Shown here: positions 43,992-52,201 of the stretch, piece by piece
Position numbering within the stretch: position 1 is the stretch's first letter
Layout: every line of letters begins with the position of its first letter
Assembly: GCF_009688945.1 (NCBI RefSeq)
Contig: NZ_AP021874.1
Location: 620,001-684,000, forward strand
Source: Desulfosarcina alkanivorans
GTDB taxonomy: Bacteria; Desulfobacterota; Desulfobacteria; Desulfobacterales; Desulfosarcinaceae
DNA: 64,000 nucleotides
Reading direction: 5' to 3'
Notes under the pieces: generated by a model
Databases searched by the model: none
What the model saw: the letters and a program-made list of their open reading frames with translations, nothing else
What the model was told of the DNA's origin: nothing
Program-made: the position numbers and the translations under genes

Positions 43992-46074
43992 GGCTTTCCT
44001 CCCCCTCTGTTCCTCCGGCCAGGCAGCCGATGGGCACTTCCACGAACAGCGGCCGATCGACGCGGTCGGTCACTTCCTCCAGATCGATGCCCTCTTCCTG
44101 GAAGATTCGCCAGATCATGGGCCGGCAGGTCTTGGAGCCGCAGGCGCCCATCCCGGCGCGGGTAATGGCCTTCAACTGGTTCATGTCGCGCAGGCCGCCG
44201 CTGATTTTCTCGCGGATCTCACCGGCCGTCACCCGTTCGCAGCGGCAGATCACGGCTTCATCCGGCAGCGGCTCCTTTTCGTAGATGTCCGAAGGTTCGA
44301 TCTGTTTTTCCTGCACCCAGATCCCCACCGCCTGCTTGGCCACGGCCTTGTCCATCTCCACCTGGACCAGCAGGGTGCGGGGGTACTTTTTCTTGACCCG
44401 CACCTTTTTGACCTGGAAGTAGCCCAGAACGGCCCCGTCTTCGTCGGTTACCGGCACCCGCTGGCCGACTTCGACCTTTTCCCGCCAGACCTCGTAGGGC
44501 AGGGTTACCGTTGGATGGTTCGGATCTTTGCGGTAATCGACAAGGGTGATCGCCAGCCCGGGGCAGACCGCCACGCAGCTGCCGCATCCCGTGCAGGCGG
44601 AGCGGTCGGTGACATAGGGCAACCCGGTGATCCTGTCGTCCACCGTTCGGACGATGCCGGCCTTGCAAACCGAGGTGCAGGGGTTGCAGGGCACTTCCTG
44701 GAAGCAGTGGAATACCGGGAAGATGCCTTCTTCCTCCGTCGGTTTTTCCCGCGCGACGGGCGGGCCCGGCTTGGCCTTCAGGATGGCGGCTTTCTCGTCC
44801 CATTCCGTGGGAATTTCCCCCACGTCAAGGCCCAGTGCGCGGGCGATTCTGAGGCCTTCGATCTTGCCGGTGAACATGGCCGCCGATGCTTCGGCGATCT
44901 CCTGGGCGTCGCCGGCGGCATACACGTCCATGCCCCACTGTGCGGCCTTGTTGTAGAATTCGTTGACCTCGGCCAGGCCCACGGCGATGAGTACCGTATC
45001 CACCTCGAAGGTCTTGTGGGTCCCGGGCGTGATCTTCCAGTCCTTGTCCAACTGGGCGATGGTCACCGATTCGACCCGGTCGCCGCCGTGGGCCGCCACC
45101 ACCGTGTGGCCGGTGAAGATCGGCACGCCCAGGCGCTTGAGTTTGTCGGCATGGACCTTGTAACCGCCGACCTGGGGCAGGGCCTCCACCAGGCAGGCCA
45201 CCTCGATGCCGGCCTGGATGGCGTGGTAGCCGGCGATCAGGCCCACGTTGCCCCCGCCAACGATCAACACCTTTTCCGAAGCCTTGACCAGATCCCGGTT
45301 GACCAGGGTCTGAAAGGCACCGGCACCATAGACGCCGGGCAGGGTATTGCCCGGAAAAGAGAGCATTTTTTCCCTTGCCCCTGTGGCCACCAGAAGTTTT
45401 TCAGGCTTGATCAGGCGATAGGTGCGGCCCTGTACCGCACCGACGATGCCGTCCGCGAAGATGCCCACCACCGTCGTGTCCAGCCAGACTTTTACCGAAC
45501 GGTGCCGGTCGATCTGTTCGGCCAGGATCCGGCCGATCTGGAATCCGCGCGTGCCGGCATAGGAGTCGGCCACCGATCCGAAAAACTTGTGGGTCTGCAG
45601 GACCAGTTTGCCTCCCAGCCGATGTTTGTCGTCAACGATCAAGGTGTCGACCCCATGCCGGCCCAGTTCGTTGGCGGCTGCCAATCCGGCCGGTCCCCCG
45701 CCGATGACGAGAACCGCCACCGATTCGACGGCAACGTCCTTGAGCGGCGGCACCCGGTCGTCAGCCGGAAGGGTAGGCAGGCCTTCCACACTCTCCACGG
45801 TCATGCCCGGTTTGAGCGGCGTCATGCATGATTTGACCGGTGTGCCGTCGGCAAGGACCAGACACTGGGAGCATTGCCCGTTGGCGCAAAAAATGCCCTG
45901 GGGGCTGTTGTCCTTGTGGTGATGGCCGAAAATGTGGACCCCGTTGGCAATCAGGGCCGAGGAGATCATTTCGCCTTCTAAGCCTTTGAGGGGCCGACCG
46001 TTCCAGGTAAACGAGATTTCCTGCTTGGTGGGGATTTCCAGAATTGGATGCCGGGTGATGCGATGTGTTTCCAT
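43984..46074 (-). CDS. Multi-cluster FAD oxidoreductase: 2Fe-2S, pyridine-nucleotide-like FAD, ferredoxin and BFD domains
   Basis: A 696-residue electron-transfer subunit. The N-terminal 2Fe-2S domain (about 15-105) has C63, C68, C71 and C83, as in HcnA/sarcosine oxidase alpha. Next comes an FAD domain (VLVIGGGPAGLAAANELG at about 121) with a second nucleotide site (LIVGGGNVGLIAGYHA), then two cysteine groups CNPCTSVCKAG and CTGCGSCVAVCPG for 4Fe-4S, and a C-terminal BFD-type domain CRCERVTAGEI...GACGSKTC. It fuses what are separate subunits HcnA and HcnB and adds ferredoxin clusters, suiting delivery of electrons to ferredoxin in an anaerobe. Partner: the DAO-type subunit overlapping its 3-prime end. 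Confidence 0.9.
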   Translation of the reverse strand: METHRITRHPILEIPTKQEISFTWNGRPLKGLEGEMISSALIANGVHIFGHHHKDNSPQGIFCANGQCSQCLVLADGTPVKSCMTPLKPGMTVESVEGLPTLPADDRVPPLKDVAVESVAVLVIGGGPAGLAAANELGRHGVDTLIVDDKHRLGGKLVLQTHKFFGSVADSYAGTRGFQIGRILAEQIDRHRSVKVWLDTTVVGIFADGIVGAVQGRTYRLIKPEKLLVATGAREKMLSFPGNTLPGVYGAGAFQTLVNRDLVKASEKVLIVGGGNVGLIAGYHAIQAGIEVACLVEALPQVGGYKVHADKLKRLGVPIFTGHTVVAAHGGDRVESVTIAQLDKDWKITPGTHKTFEVDTVLIAVGLAEVNEFYNKAAQWGMDVYAAGDAQEIAEASAAMFTGKIEGLRIARALGLDVGEIPTEWDEKAAILKAKPGPPVAREKPTEEEGIFPVFHCFQEVPCNPCTSVCKAGIVRTVDDRITGLPYVTDRSACTGCGSCVAVCPGLAITLVDYRKDPNHPTVTLPYEVWREKVEVGQRVPVTDEDGAVLGYFQVKKVRVKKKYPRTLLVQVEMDKAVAKQAVGIWVQEKQIEPSDIYEKEPLPDEAVICRCERVTAGEIREKISGGLRDMNQLKAITRAGMGACGSKTCRPMIWRIFQEEGIDLEEVTDRVDRPLFVEVPIGCLAGGTEGEESHE

Positions 46075-46103
46075 GGCGGTTGTTCCATTTTTTATTGATT
46101 GCG

Positions 46104-46859
46104 TTAACGGTGCGCAGGCGCGTTGGTTTGCTTGAGGGCCGCGCCACCGAGATAGGCGGCCTGCACCTTCTCGTTGCCGCTGAGTTCGGACGCCGGGCCA
46201 CTGATGGTGATGGTGCCGGTTTCTATGACATAACCGCGATCGGCCACCCGCAGCGCTTTGCGTGCGTTTTGCTCGACTAGGAGGATCGAAACGCCCTGGG
46301 CATTGATTTCCTCGATAATATCGAAAATCAGTTTAACGAAAATCGGGGACAGCCCCAGAGAAGGCTCGTCCAGCAAAAGTATGCTCGGCTCGCTCATCAG
46401 GGCGCGGCCGATGGCCAGCATTTGCTGTTCACCGCCGGAAAGGGTGCCGGAGAGTTGTCTGCGACGTTTGACCAGAATCGGAAACAACTCGAAAATGCGT
46501 TCTTTGGATTTTCGGATTCTCTCCTTCTGACGTCGATGCAGATAGGCCCCCAGGTTCAGATTTTCTTCGACCGTCAGCGTTGCGAATACCCGCCGTCCCT
46601 CGGGAGAATGAGAAATGCCGCGCATCATGATCTCATGGGCCGGCATGCCGTTGAGCAGCATGGCGCCATGGTTGATCCGGCCGGATTTGGGTATATTGAG
46701 TCCGGAAATAGCCCGCAGAAGTGTGCTTTTACCGGCGCCGTTGGCGCCCAGCACGGTGACGATTTCACCTTCGTTCAAACAGAGAGAAATTCCCTTGATT
46801 GCCTCTACGGACCCGTAGGCAATCCGCAGATCTTCAATTTGCAGTAAGGCTGTCGTCAT
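46104..46859 (-). CDS. livF: Branched-chain-amino-acid-type ABC transporter ATP-binding protein LivF
   Basis: A 251-residue ABC ATPase: Walker A GANGAGKSTLLR, Q-loop region, signature LSGGEQQMLAIGRAL, Walker B ILLLDEPSLGLSP and the H-region LLVEQNARKAL, all in LivF order (PSLGLSP is typical of LivF). It would power uptake with LivG. Its ATG overlaps the LivG stop (ATGA). The next gene downstream, the 696-residue oxidoreductase, starts 30 bases later, which ties transport to the dehydrogenase. The C-terminus beyond residue 235 is a short divergent tail. Confidence 0.92.
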   Translation of the reverse strand: MTTALLQIEDLRIAYGSVEAIKGISLCLNEGEIVTVLGANGAGKSTLLRAISGLNIPKSGRINHGAMLLNGMPAHEIMMRGISHSPEGRRVFATLTVEENLNLGAYLHRRQKERIRKSKERIFELFPILVKRRRQLSGTLSGGEQQMLAIGRALMSEPSILLLDEPSLGLSPIFVKLIFDIIEEINAQGVSILLVEQNARKALRVADRGYVIETGTITISGPASELSGNEKVQAAYLGGAALKQTNAPAHR

Positions 46860-47668
46860 TTCTCATTTCCCGTGTGAGTGACCGTTTCGTCTTCTTCCTT
46901 GCCCAGGTAGGCTTCAATGACCAGCGGATCATTGTAGATCGCTTCCGGACGGCCTTCGGCGATCTTTCTGCCTTCGTCCACCACGGTCACCCAATCGGAT
47001 ATGTCCATGACCACTTTCATGTCGTGTTCGATGATCAGCAGGGTCAAATCCTCTGCAATCAGGCTTTTGAGAAAGGCGATCAGGTCATCCGTCTCCTTGT
47101 GGTTCAGGCCGCTGCTGGGCTCGTCCAGAACCAGCAGCCTCGGGTTGCTCGCCAAAGCCCGCGCGATTTCCAGCAGGCGCTGGTTACCATAAGCCACATT
47201 TTTGGCCAGTTCGTTCTTGAAGGGCGCCATGCCCACCTGGCGAAGGCGGTCTTCACTCACCGCCAGGATGCGTTCTTCCTCCTGCCGCTGGCAACGGGTT
47301 TTGAATATGGACGCCCACATACCGGATGAAGCGCGGCAATGCTGCCCGGCCATGATATTTTCCAGACAGGTCATGTCCGGAAACAGCCGGATGTTCTGAA
47401 ACGTCCTGGCGATTCCCAGGGCCACGATTTCATGAGGCTTCTTTCCGTCGATGATCCGGCCATTAAAATACACGTTCCCGCCGTCCGGACGGTATATACC
47501 GGTGACCACATTGAAGACGGTTGTCTTTCCGGCACCGTTCGGGCCGATGAGGCTGCTGATTTCACCCTTATGGACCTTGATGTCCAGTTCTCCGACAGCC
47601 GTCAGCCCGCCGAATTTTTTGGTGACCTGCCTGGTTTCCAGTACAATGTCAGCTTTGTCTTTTTTCAT
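46856..47668 (-). CDS. livG: Branched-chain-amino-acid-type ABC transporter ATP-binding protein LivG
   Basis: An about 270-residue ABC ATPase: Walker A GPNGAGKTTVFN, the LivG-type insert NIRLFPDMTCLENIMAGQH, signature AYGNQRLLEIARALA, Walker B LLVLDEPSSGLN and the LivG C-terminal extension VTVVDEGRKIAEGRPEAI. The ATG at 47668 is preferred; an alternative TTG 18 bases upstream would place the start three bases after the LivM stop. Works with LivF, LivH, LivM and the binding protein LivK encoded upstream. Substrates of this family include amino acids, amides, urea and aromatic or quaternary amines. Confidence 0.9.
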   Translation of the reverse strand: MKKDKADIVLETRQVTKKFGGLTAVGELDIKVHKGEISSLIGPNGAGKTTVFNVVTGIYRPDGGNVYFNGRIIDGKKPHEIVALGIARTFQNIRLFPDMTCLENIMAGQHCRASSGMWASIFKTRCQRQEEERILAVSEDRLRQVGMAPFKNELAKNVAYGNQRLLEIARALASNPRLLVLDEPSSGLNHKETDDLIAFLKSLIAEDLTLLIIEHDMKVVMDISDWVTVVDEGRKIAEGRPEAIYNDPLVIEAYLGKEEDETVTHTGNEK

Positions 47669-47689
47669 CGCTTCCGCTCGATTCAAAGG

Positions 47690-48721
47690 TTACCCGTGTG
47701 AATGCGGGGCTGCCTTTTGCGATAATTTCATACCCTGCACGGCATGACCCCGGCGGGCTTTCTGAATGGCGCCTCGTTTGCGTGGCCAGATGCCCCCCGG
47801 TCGAAAGATCATCATCAGGATCATCGCCAGGCCGAATATCAGCATTCGATACATGGCAAAGGGTCGAAAAATTTCCGGGAACAGGCTGATGGCCGCCGCT
47901 CCGATCAGGACTCCCGGAATGGACCCCATGCCGCCGATGAGAACAATGCAGAAAAGCAGGCACGATTCCATGAAACTGAAACTTTCCGGTGAAACAATCA
48001 TGAGTTTGGCCGCATAGATGTTGCCGGCCGCACCGGCCAGTGCCGCTCCGATCACAAACGCCAGCAATTTATAGGCACGGACATTGACGCCGGAGGCCTC
48101 GGCGGCGATTTCATCTTCTCTGATATAATTCCAGGCGCGGCCGATCCGCGAGTGCTGAAGCTGGGTCAGCCCGACGATGGTGAGCAAGACAATGATCCAG
48201 ACCAGAAAGTAAAATTTCAGGGAGGTGTCGATCACCAAGAGGGGGCCGACGGCCGGAAAGTCAATGCCGAAGACGCCATTGGGGCCCCCGGTCAGATCGA
48301 ATGGGTTGTTGAGCAGCGAAATTCTGATGATTTCTCCCATTCCAATGGTCACGATGCACAGATAATCCCCCTTGAGGTGAATAATCGGCGAGCAGACCAG
48401 GTAGGCGAACAAGGCGGCGGCCAGTGCACTGACCGGCAGAAGAATCAGCACGGGAACCCCGTACACGGTGTTCAGGATGGCGGTTGTATAGGCCCCGATG
48501 GCGTAAAATCCGGCGTGCCCCAGGTCGAACAGCCCGACTTCACCTAAAACCACGTTCAGGCTCAGTCCCAGCAACGCATAAATTCCGAAGAAAAAGGCGG
48601 CGTCGATGTAGTAGTCGCTGACCAAAAAGGGGTACGCCAGGAAGGCGGCGCCAAGAACCATGAAGATCTGTTTCTTTGAATACCAAGACTTTTCTGACCA
48701 CTCCGGTATGTTTGATTCCAT
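47690..48721 (-). CDS. livM: Liv-type ABC transporter permease LivM
   Basis: A 343-residue inner-membrane permease with about ten hydrophobic segments, including YALLGLSLNVVLGEVGLFDLGHAGFYAIGAY near residue 50, the hallmark of the BPD_transp_2 family, and IGRAWNYIREDEIAAEASGV, the cytoplasmic coupling loop that contacts the ATPases. It pairs with LivH to form the channel. It follows the LivH stop after 20 bases and precedes LivG closely. The length is normal for LivM-type permeases without the extra N-terminal E. coli extension. Confidence 0.92.
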   Translation of the reverse strand: MESNIPEWSEKSWYSKKQIFMVLGAAFLAYPFLVSDYYIDAAFFFGIYALLGLSLNVVLGEVGLFDLGHAGFYAIGAYTTAILNTVYGVPVLILLPVSALAAALFAYLVCSPIIHLKGDYLCIVTIGMGEIIRISLLNNPFDLTGGPNGVFGIDFPAVGPLLVIDTSLKFYFLVWIIVLLTIVGLTQLQHSRIGRAWNYIREDEIAAEASGVNVRAYKLLAFVIGAALAGAAGNIYAAKLMIVSPESFSFMESCLLFCIVLIGGMGSIPGVLIGAAAISLFPEIFRPFAMYRMLIFGLAMILMMIFRPGGIWPRKRGAIQKARRGHAVQGMKLSQKAAPHSHG

Positions 48722-48742
48722 GGGTATGCCTTTGAGATGGGA

Positions 48743-49654
48743 TTATACCTTTTCAGCGATCTTCTCTCCGAAAATACCGGTCGGACGAAAAATGAGTACA
48801 AGAATGAGAATGAGAAAGACAAATACGTCTTTCCATGCAGTGGAAATGTAAGCACTGCCCATCATTTCCAGAATGCCGAGAATCAATCCGCCGAACATGG
48901 CTCCCGGCAAATTGCCGATGCCGCCGAGGATGGTGGCTGTAAAGGCTTTGAGACCGTAATTCCATCCCATGGTGAAGTTGATCTGGCGATAGAACATCCC
49001 GACCATCACACCGGTAACGGCGCCCAGTGCGGGGCCCAGTGTAAAAACAAAGAATATCACCTTGTTGAAATTGATTCCCATGAGCGATGCCGTATCCCGG
49101 TCCATTGCCGATGCGCGCACGGCGGCGCCGAAAGTCGTTTTCTGGATGAGGAAATACAGGATTCCCATCAAGATGAAGGCACTGGTGAGAATGACCAGCT
49201 GCAGGAGGGTGATGTGGATCCCCAACAGGTGAAGGTGAAGATTGGGGACCAGACGGGCCGGATAGGCCTGGAACCGTGGCCCCCAGATGAGCATAATGGC
49301 GTTTTGGATGACGATGGAGGCCCCCAGGGCGGATACCACCGCCGGCAGGCGCCCGGATGCGTAAATGGGACGGTAGGCGACCCGTTCGACCGCCATGCCG
49401 ACCAGGGCCAGGCTGAGGGCGGCCACCACGGTGGCGACGGCGATACCCCCCCACAGCCCGAACATGGAACTGATCAGGGCGGAAGCCGTCACCAGCATGG
49501 TGTACCCCAGGTAGGAGCCCAGTGCAAAAAAATCGCCGTGGGCGAAATTGATCAGCTTGAGGACCCCGTAAACCATGGAATAGCCCAGTGCGATCAACCC
49601 GTAAAAGGCGCCGATGGTCAATCCGTTGATCAATTGTTCGACAATCACTTGCAT
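48743..49654 (-). CDS. livH: Liv-type ABC transporter permease LivH
   Basis: A 303-residue permease with about eight hydrophobic segments. The start LINGLTIGAFYGLIALGYSMVYG and INFAHGDFFALGSYLGY are LivH/LivM-family signatures; the coupling loop is FGAAVRASAMDRDTASLMGI. GGIGNLPGAMFGGLILGILE closes the conserved core. It sits 200 bases after LivK, an interval holding a dispersed-repeat-like sequence and a hairpin, an arrangement that often lowers permease expression relative to the binding protein. Confidence 0.92.
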   Translation of the reverse strand: MQVIVEQLINGLTIGAFYGLIALGYSMVYGVLKLINFAHGDFFALGSYLGYTMLVTASALISSMFGLWGGIAVATVVAALSLALVGMAVERVAYRPIYASGRLPAVVSALGASIVIQNAIMLIWGPRFQAYPARLVPNLHLHLLGIHITLLQLVILTSAFILMGILYFLIQKTTFGAAVRASAMDRDTASLMGINFNKVIFFVFTLGPALGAVTGVMVGMFYRQINFTMGWNYGLKAFTATILGGIGNLPGAMFGGLILGILEMMGSAYISTAWKDVFVFLILILVLIFRPTGIFGEKIAEKV

Positions 49655-49733
49655 GGGTTCTCTTCTTCCGTTTGGGTTGCGGTCACGGGTCGCGTGTCTT
49701 TAATTGGTGATATAATCAAACAGCCACCGTGCC

Positions 49734-49826
49734 CGTCATTCCGGCGTCGGCCGGAATCCACGTTGTTGGCGGGTGCCCCCGGCTTACTGCCTGCCGGGGC
49801 AGGCTTATCGCGTCCGGCATGACGCG
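49734..49826. repeat. Composite inverted-repeat (REP-like) sequence between livK and livH
   Basis: Contains CATTCCGGCGTCGGCCGGAATC, a near-perfect palindrome, a second one GCCTGCCGGGGCAGGC, and outer arms CGTCATTCCGG and CCGGCATGACG that pair across the whole block. Such nested palindromes are typical of dispersed repeats in GC-rich genomes. No second copy is seen in this window. Confidence 0.5.
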
Positions 49827-49837
49827 GCCTTGCCGGT

Positions 49838-49857
49838 TGCCCATTTATGAATGGGCA
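49838..49857 (-). terminator. Hairpin directly after the livK stop codon
   Basis: TGCCCATT/AATGGGCA, 8-bp perfect stem with a TATG loop, beginning one base after the livK stop. It could be an attenuator or an RNA-processing and stabilising element that raises binding-protein level over the membrane genes. No T-run, so full termination is unlikely. Confidence 0.5.
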
Positions 49858-51021
49858 TCATTCGTCAATCACGATCCGGCCTTTGGCATCCACCACATAG
49901 AGGTAGAAGGGCACGCCTTCACGATCCCCCTGGGCCGTGAAACCGATTTTTCCGGTAACACCCGGTACCGCATCGACCTTGTCGCGCAGGTAGTTTGCCA
50001 GTATCTTCGAATCGGTGGATCCCGAATTGTCCACGGCATGGGCGATGATATTCAGGGCATCCGCGGCGTATACCGGCCAGGGGCTGGACGGGATTTCACC
50101 GTATTTGTCCCTGTATGCCTTCAAAAATTCCTTGGCCTCGGTGGAGGGCAGATCCTGGGGCAGGGGCTCGTTGGTCATGAAGCAGCCTTTTGCGATATCC
50201 AGGCCGGCAATTTTCACGAACTCATCGTTGATGGCCGCATTGCCGCCTACAAAGGGACAGGTGACACCTATTTCACGGGCCTGGGTGACCAGCAGCGCCG
50301 CCTCGGCATAGTAGCCGGTAAAATACCACAGGTCCGGATGGACTTCCCGCAACTGGGTCAGGGGGACATGAAAATCCTTTTCGCCGGGGGTGATGGCATC
50401 GAAATAGACCACCTCGGCCTTGCCGGTCTCCAGGAGGGGGGCCAGTCCTTTGCGGGCATCTTCGGCCAGGCCCTTCCCGAACGCCGTGTTGTCGTGCATG
50501 ATGGCGATTTTCCTGGCATTGAACCGCTCCCCGGCCACTTTGGCAAAAAAATTACCCTGGGCATCGTCGCGGCCACAGGTTCTGAAAAAGAAGTTGAACC
50601 CCTTCTGGGTCAGCCTCACCGCTGTTACCCCATATCCGATATTGACTTTTTTTCTCTTCTCATAGATGGACATGGCTGCTTCACAGATGGACGAACCGTA
50701 GGTCGACACCGATGCGACCACGTCCCGCTGGCCGCAGAGCTTGGTGGCCGCCATGGCACCGCTTTTTGGCTGTCCTTCGTCGTCCATCACGCGGACTTCC
50801 ACCTTCCGTCCTCCCAGGATGCCGCCTTTTTCATTAATGAGGGCGGCGGCAATTTCACAAGATTGCCTGGCCATCTGACCTTCGTAGGCCCACGGTCCCG
50901 TAATCGGCCCCTGGAGGCCGATGACGACCGGTTGGGATGCCGCCAGGGCTCCCGGTGCCATCATCAACAGGAAAAAAGACAGCGCCAATCCCAGGGGTTT
51001 CATGCATTCCAAAAATTTCAT
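49858..51021 (-). CDS. livK: Periplasmic substrate-binding protein of Liv-type ABC transporter
   Basis: A 387-residue protein with a signal peptide (LGLALSFFLLMMAPGALA, cleavage near residue 28) followed by a type I periplasmic binding fold of the Peripla_BP_6 class: VVIGLQGPITGPWAYEGQM, INEKGGILGGRKVEVRVMDDEG, KIAIMHDNTAFGKGLAEDA and VVDAKGRIVIDE at the end. The Peripla_BP_6 group binds amino acids, amides, urea or aromatic acids. First gene of the operon; a sigma-54 element and a palindromic activator site lie in the 340 bases upstream. The downstream amine-type dehydrogenase suggests an N-methylated amino acid, opine or amino acid ligand; this is inference. Confidence 0.92.
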   Translation of the reverse strand: MKFLECMKPLGLALSFFLLMMAPGALAASQPVVIGLQGPITGPWAYEGQMARQSCEIAAALINEKGGILGGRKVEVRVMDDEGQPKSGAMAATKLCGQRDVVASVSTYGSSICEAAMSIYEKRKKVNIGYGVTAVRLTQKGFNFFFRTCGRDDAQGNFFAKVAGERFNARKIAIMHDNTAFGKGLAEDARKGLAPLLETGKAEVVYFDAITPGEKDFHVPLTQLREVHPDLWYFTGYYAEAALLVTQAREIGVTCPFVGGNAAINDEFVKIAGLDIAKGCFMTNEPLPQDLPSTEAKEFLKAYRDKYGEIPSSPWPVYAADALNIIAHAVDNSGSTDSKILANYLRDKVDAVPGVTGKIGFTAQGDREGVPFYLYVVDAKGRIVIDE

Positions 51022-51237
51022 TTTTCCCTCCTTCTGTTGGGGTGTCAGGGCTGCGTCATTTTTTTGTTCTCAACAATATCTGAGCAATGTCGATCGATGT
51101 ACGGCAAGCACCTCCGGTACTTTCTTCCCGGTCCGATGCTGCCGGGGGCTTCACCCTTTCACGATTGTCAGTTTTCTCATCCGTGATTGCCGGTGCCCCA
51201 ATCGGGAAATGGTTTAAACGATCCCGTATCAGGCACG

Positions 51238-51252
51238 GCAAAACTTATACCA
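51238..51252 (-). promoter_or_regulatory. Sigma-54-like promoter upstream of livK
   Basis: Minus strand TGGTAT-AAGTT-TTGC: the invariant GG and GC are kept at the correct spacing, with two mismatches in the -24 box. Distance to the palindrome upstream (108 bp) equals that at the first operon, which supports it. Confidence 0.65.
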
Positions 51253-51359
51253 TGTCCAAAAAAATGGGTGTATGTTAGGTAATGTATCGATTTGGTGAGG
51301 TATTTTCCGGTTTGAAAAGGTCCAGAAACCAGGGGGCGGGGCCACAGGGTGTCAGGCAA

Positions 51360-51376
51360 GTTTACAGTCTGTAAAC
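51360..51376. promoter_or_regulatory. Palindromic upstream activator site (GTTTACA-GTC-TGTAAAC)
   Basis: Perfect 7-3-7 inverted repeat, 108 bp upstream of the -24 element at 51252. Confidence 0.75.
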
Positions 51377-51454
51377 ACAGAACGTGATGAAGGCAAGGGA
51401 GAATTGATGGCTGAGGGAAGGGAAGCCGTTACGGGGGCGGATGCCGGCCGCGAG

Positions 51455-51491
51455 AAAAAAAGCGTGGATGACGGATCCTCATCCACGCTTT
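51455..51491 (-). terminator. Rho-independent terminator of the CBS-DASS-CBS operon
   Basis: Minus strand: AAAGCGTGGATGA, loop, TCATCCACGCTTT followed by a run of seven T. It is 45 bases after the stop of the CBS gene at 51536. Confidence 0.85.
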
Positions 51492-51535
51492 CAAGATGTC
51501 GTCCCGCCGGGGTGAACCGCCGATGGCAGGTGGTG

Positions 51536-52081
51536 TCAGTCGTCGATATTACAGCGCAGCAGAGCTGTTCTGACCACTTCGAAGATATCGCCGAACCGCA
51601 GGACGCCGGTAACGGCTTCACCGCGTTTGACAATCAGTGGCTGGTGGACGCCCATGACGTAGAGATTCAGCGCCTTTTCCAGCGTGTCGTCCTCGTGGAG
51701 GAATTCCACGCTTTGGGGGGCATGCATGACCTCGGCGACGGTTTTTTTGCTGCCGCGCTGGCAGATGGTCTGCTCCGGTTCCATCCACAGGTTGAACTCC
51801 TTGACCGCTTTCATGACGAATGCGTTGGTCAGGGTGCCGGCACCACTGCCGCCAGTCATTTTCTTGTAGTTGGGTTCCAGGGCTCTGAAAATGTCGATCA
51901 TGGTGACTTTGCCCAAAAATGTACCGTCCTCATCTACGACGATGGCATCCCGATGGGCATGCTGGTCGGCCTGCCGGGACGATTCCAGGGCTTGGAGGAC
52001 ATCGACCAGCGTGTCGGTTTTTTTTACGGCCACATAATTGGAGATGGGAATCATCAAGTCCTTTACAAAAATTTTTTTCAT
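51536..52081 (-). CDS. CBS-pair protein
   Basis: A 181-residue protein of two CBS motifs opening with KIFVKDLMIPISNYVAV and closing with VTGVLRFGDIFEVV. A helical insert of about 60 residues (residues 75-130) separates the two CBS motifs, a trait shared with the CBS proteins at 53744 and 54763 and the CBS half of the REC-CBS protein at 27751. CBS pairs usually bind AMP/ATP. It follows the DASS transporter by 120 bases, with a good GGGAGG before its ATG, so it may regulate that transporter by cellular energy state. This is inference from position. Confidence 0.85.
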   Translation of the reverse strand: MKKIFVKDLMIPISNYVAVKKTDTLVDVLQALESSRQADQHAHRDAIVVDEDGTFLGKVTMIDIFRALEPNYKKMTGGSGAGTLTNAFVMKAVKEFNLWMEPEQTICQRGSKKTVAEVMHAPQSVEFLHEDDTLEKALNLYVMGVHQPLIVKRGEAVTGVLRFGDIFEVVRTALLRCNIDD

Positions 52082-52201
52082 TGGCTTACCTCCCTCTTAT
52101 CGGTAACGCGCCAGACCGGGCCGCGGGCGTCAATGGAACGCAGCCCTGCCGGCAATGGCGGCAGGGCTGGTCGGATTGATTCTTGGTGACGGTCATTCCT
52201 G

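Larger units (their letters stand above)
51022..51535. other. Regulatory intergenic region upstream of livK
   Basis: About 510 bases without a gene. It holds the sigma-54 element (51238-51252), the activator palindrome (51360-51376) for the livK operon and, at its right end, the terminator of the CBS-DASS cluster. Confidence 0.6.

Noticed and set aside
43990..45831. 613-codon plus-strand frame opposite the 696-residue oxidoreductase
   Set aside because: Shadow frame; the minus-strand gene has clear cofactor motifs and overlaps its neighbour in operon fashion.
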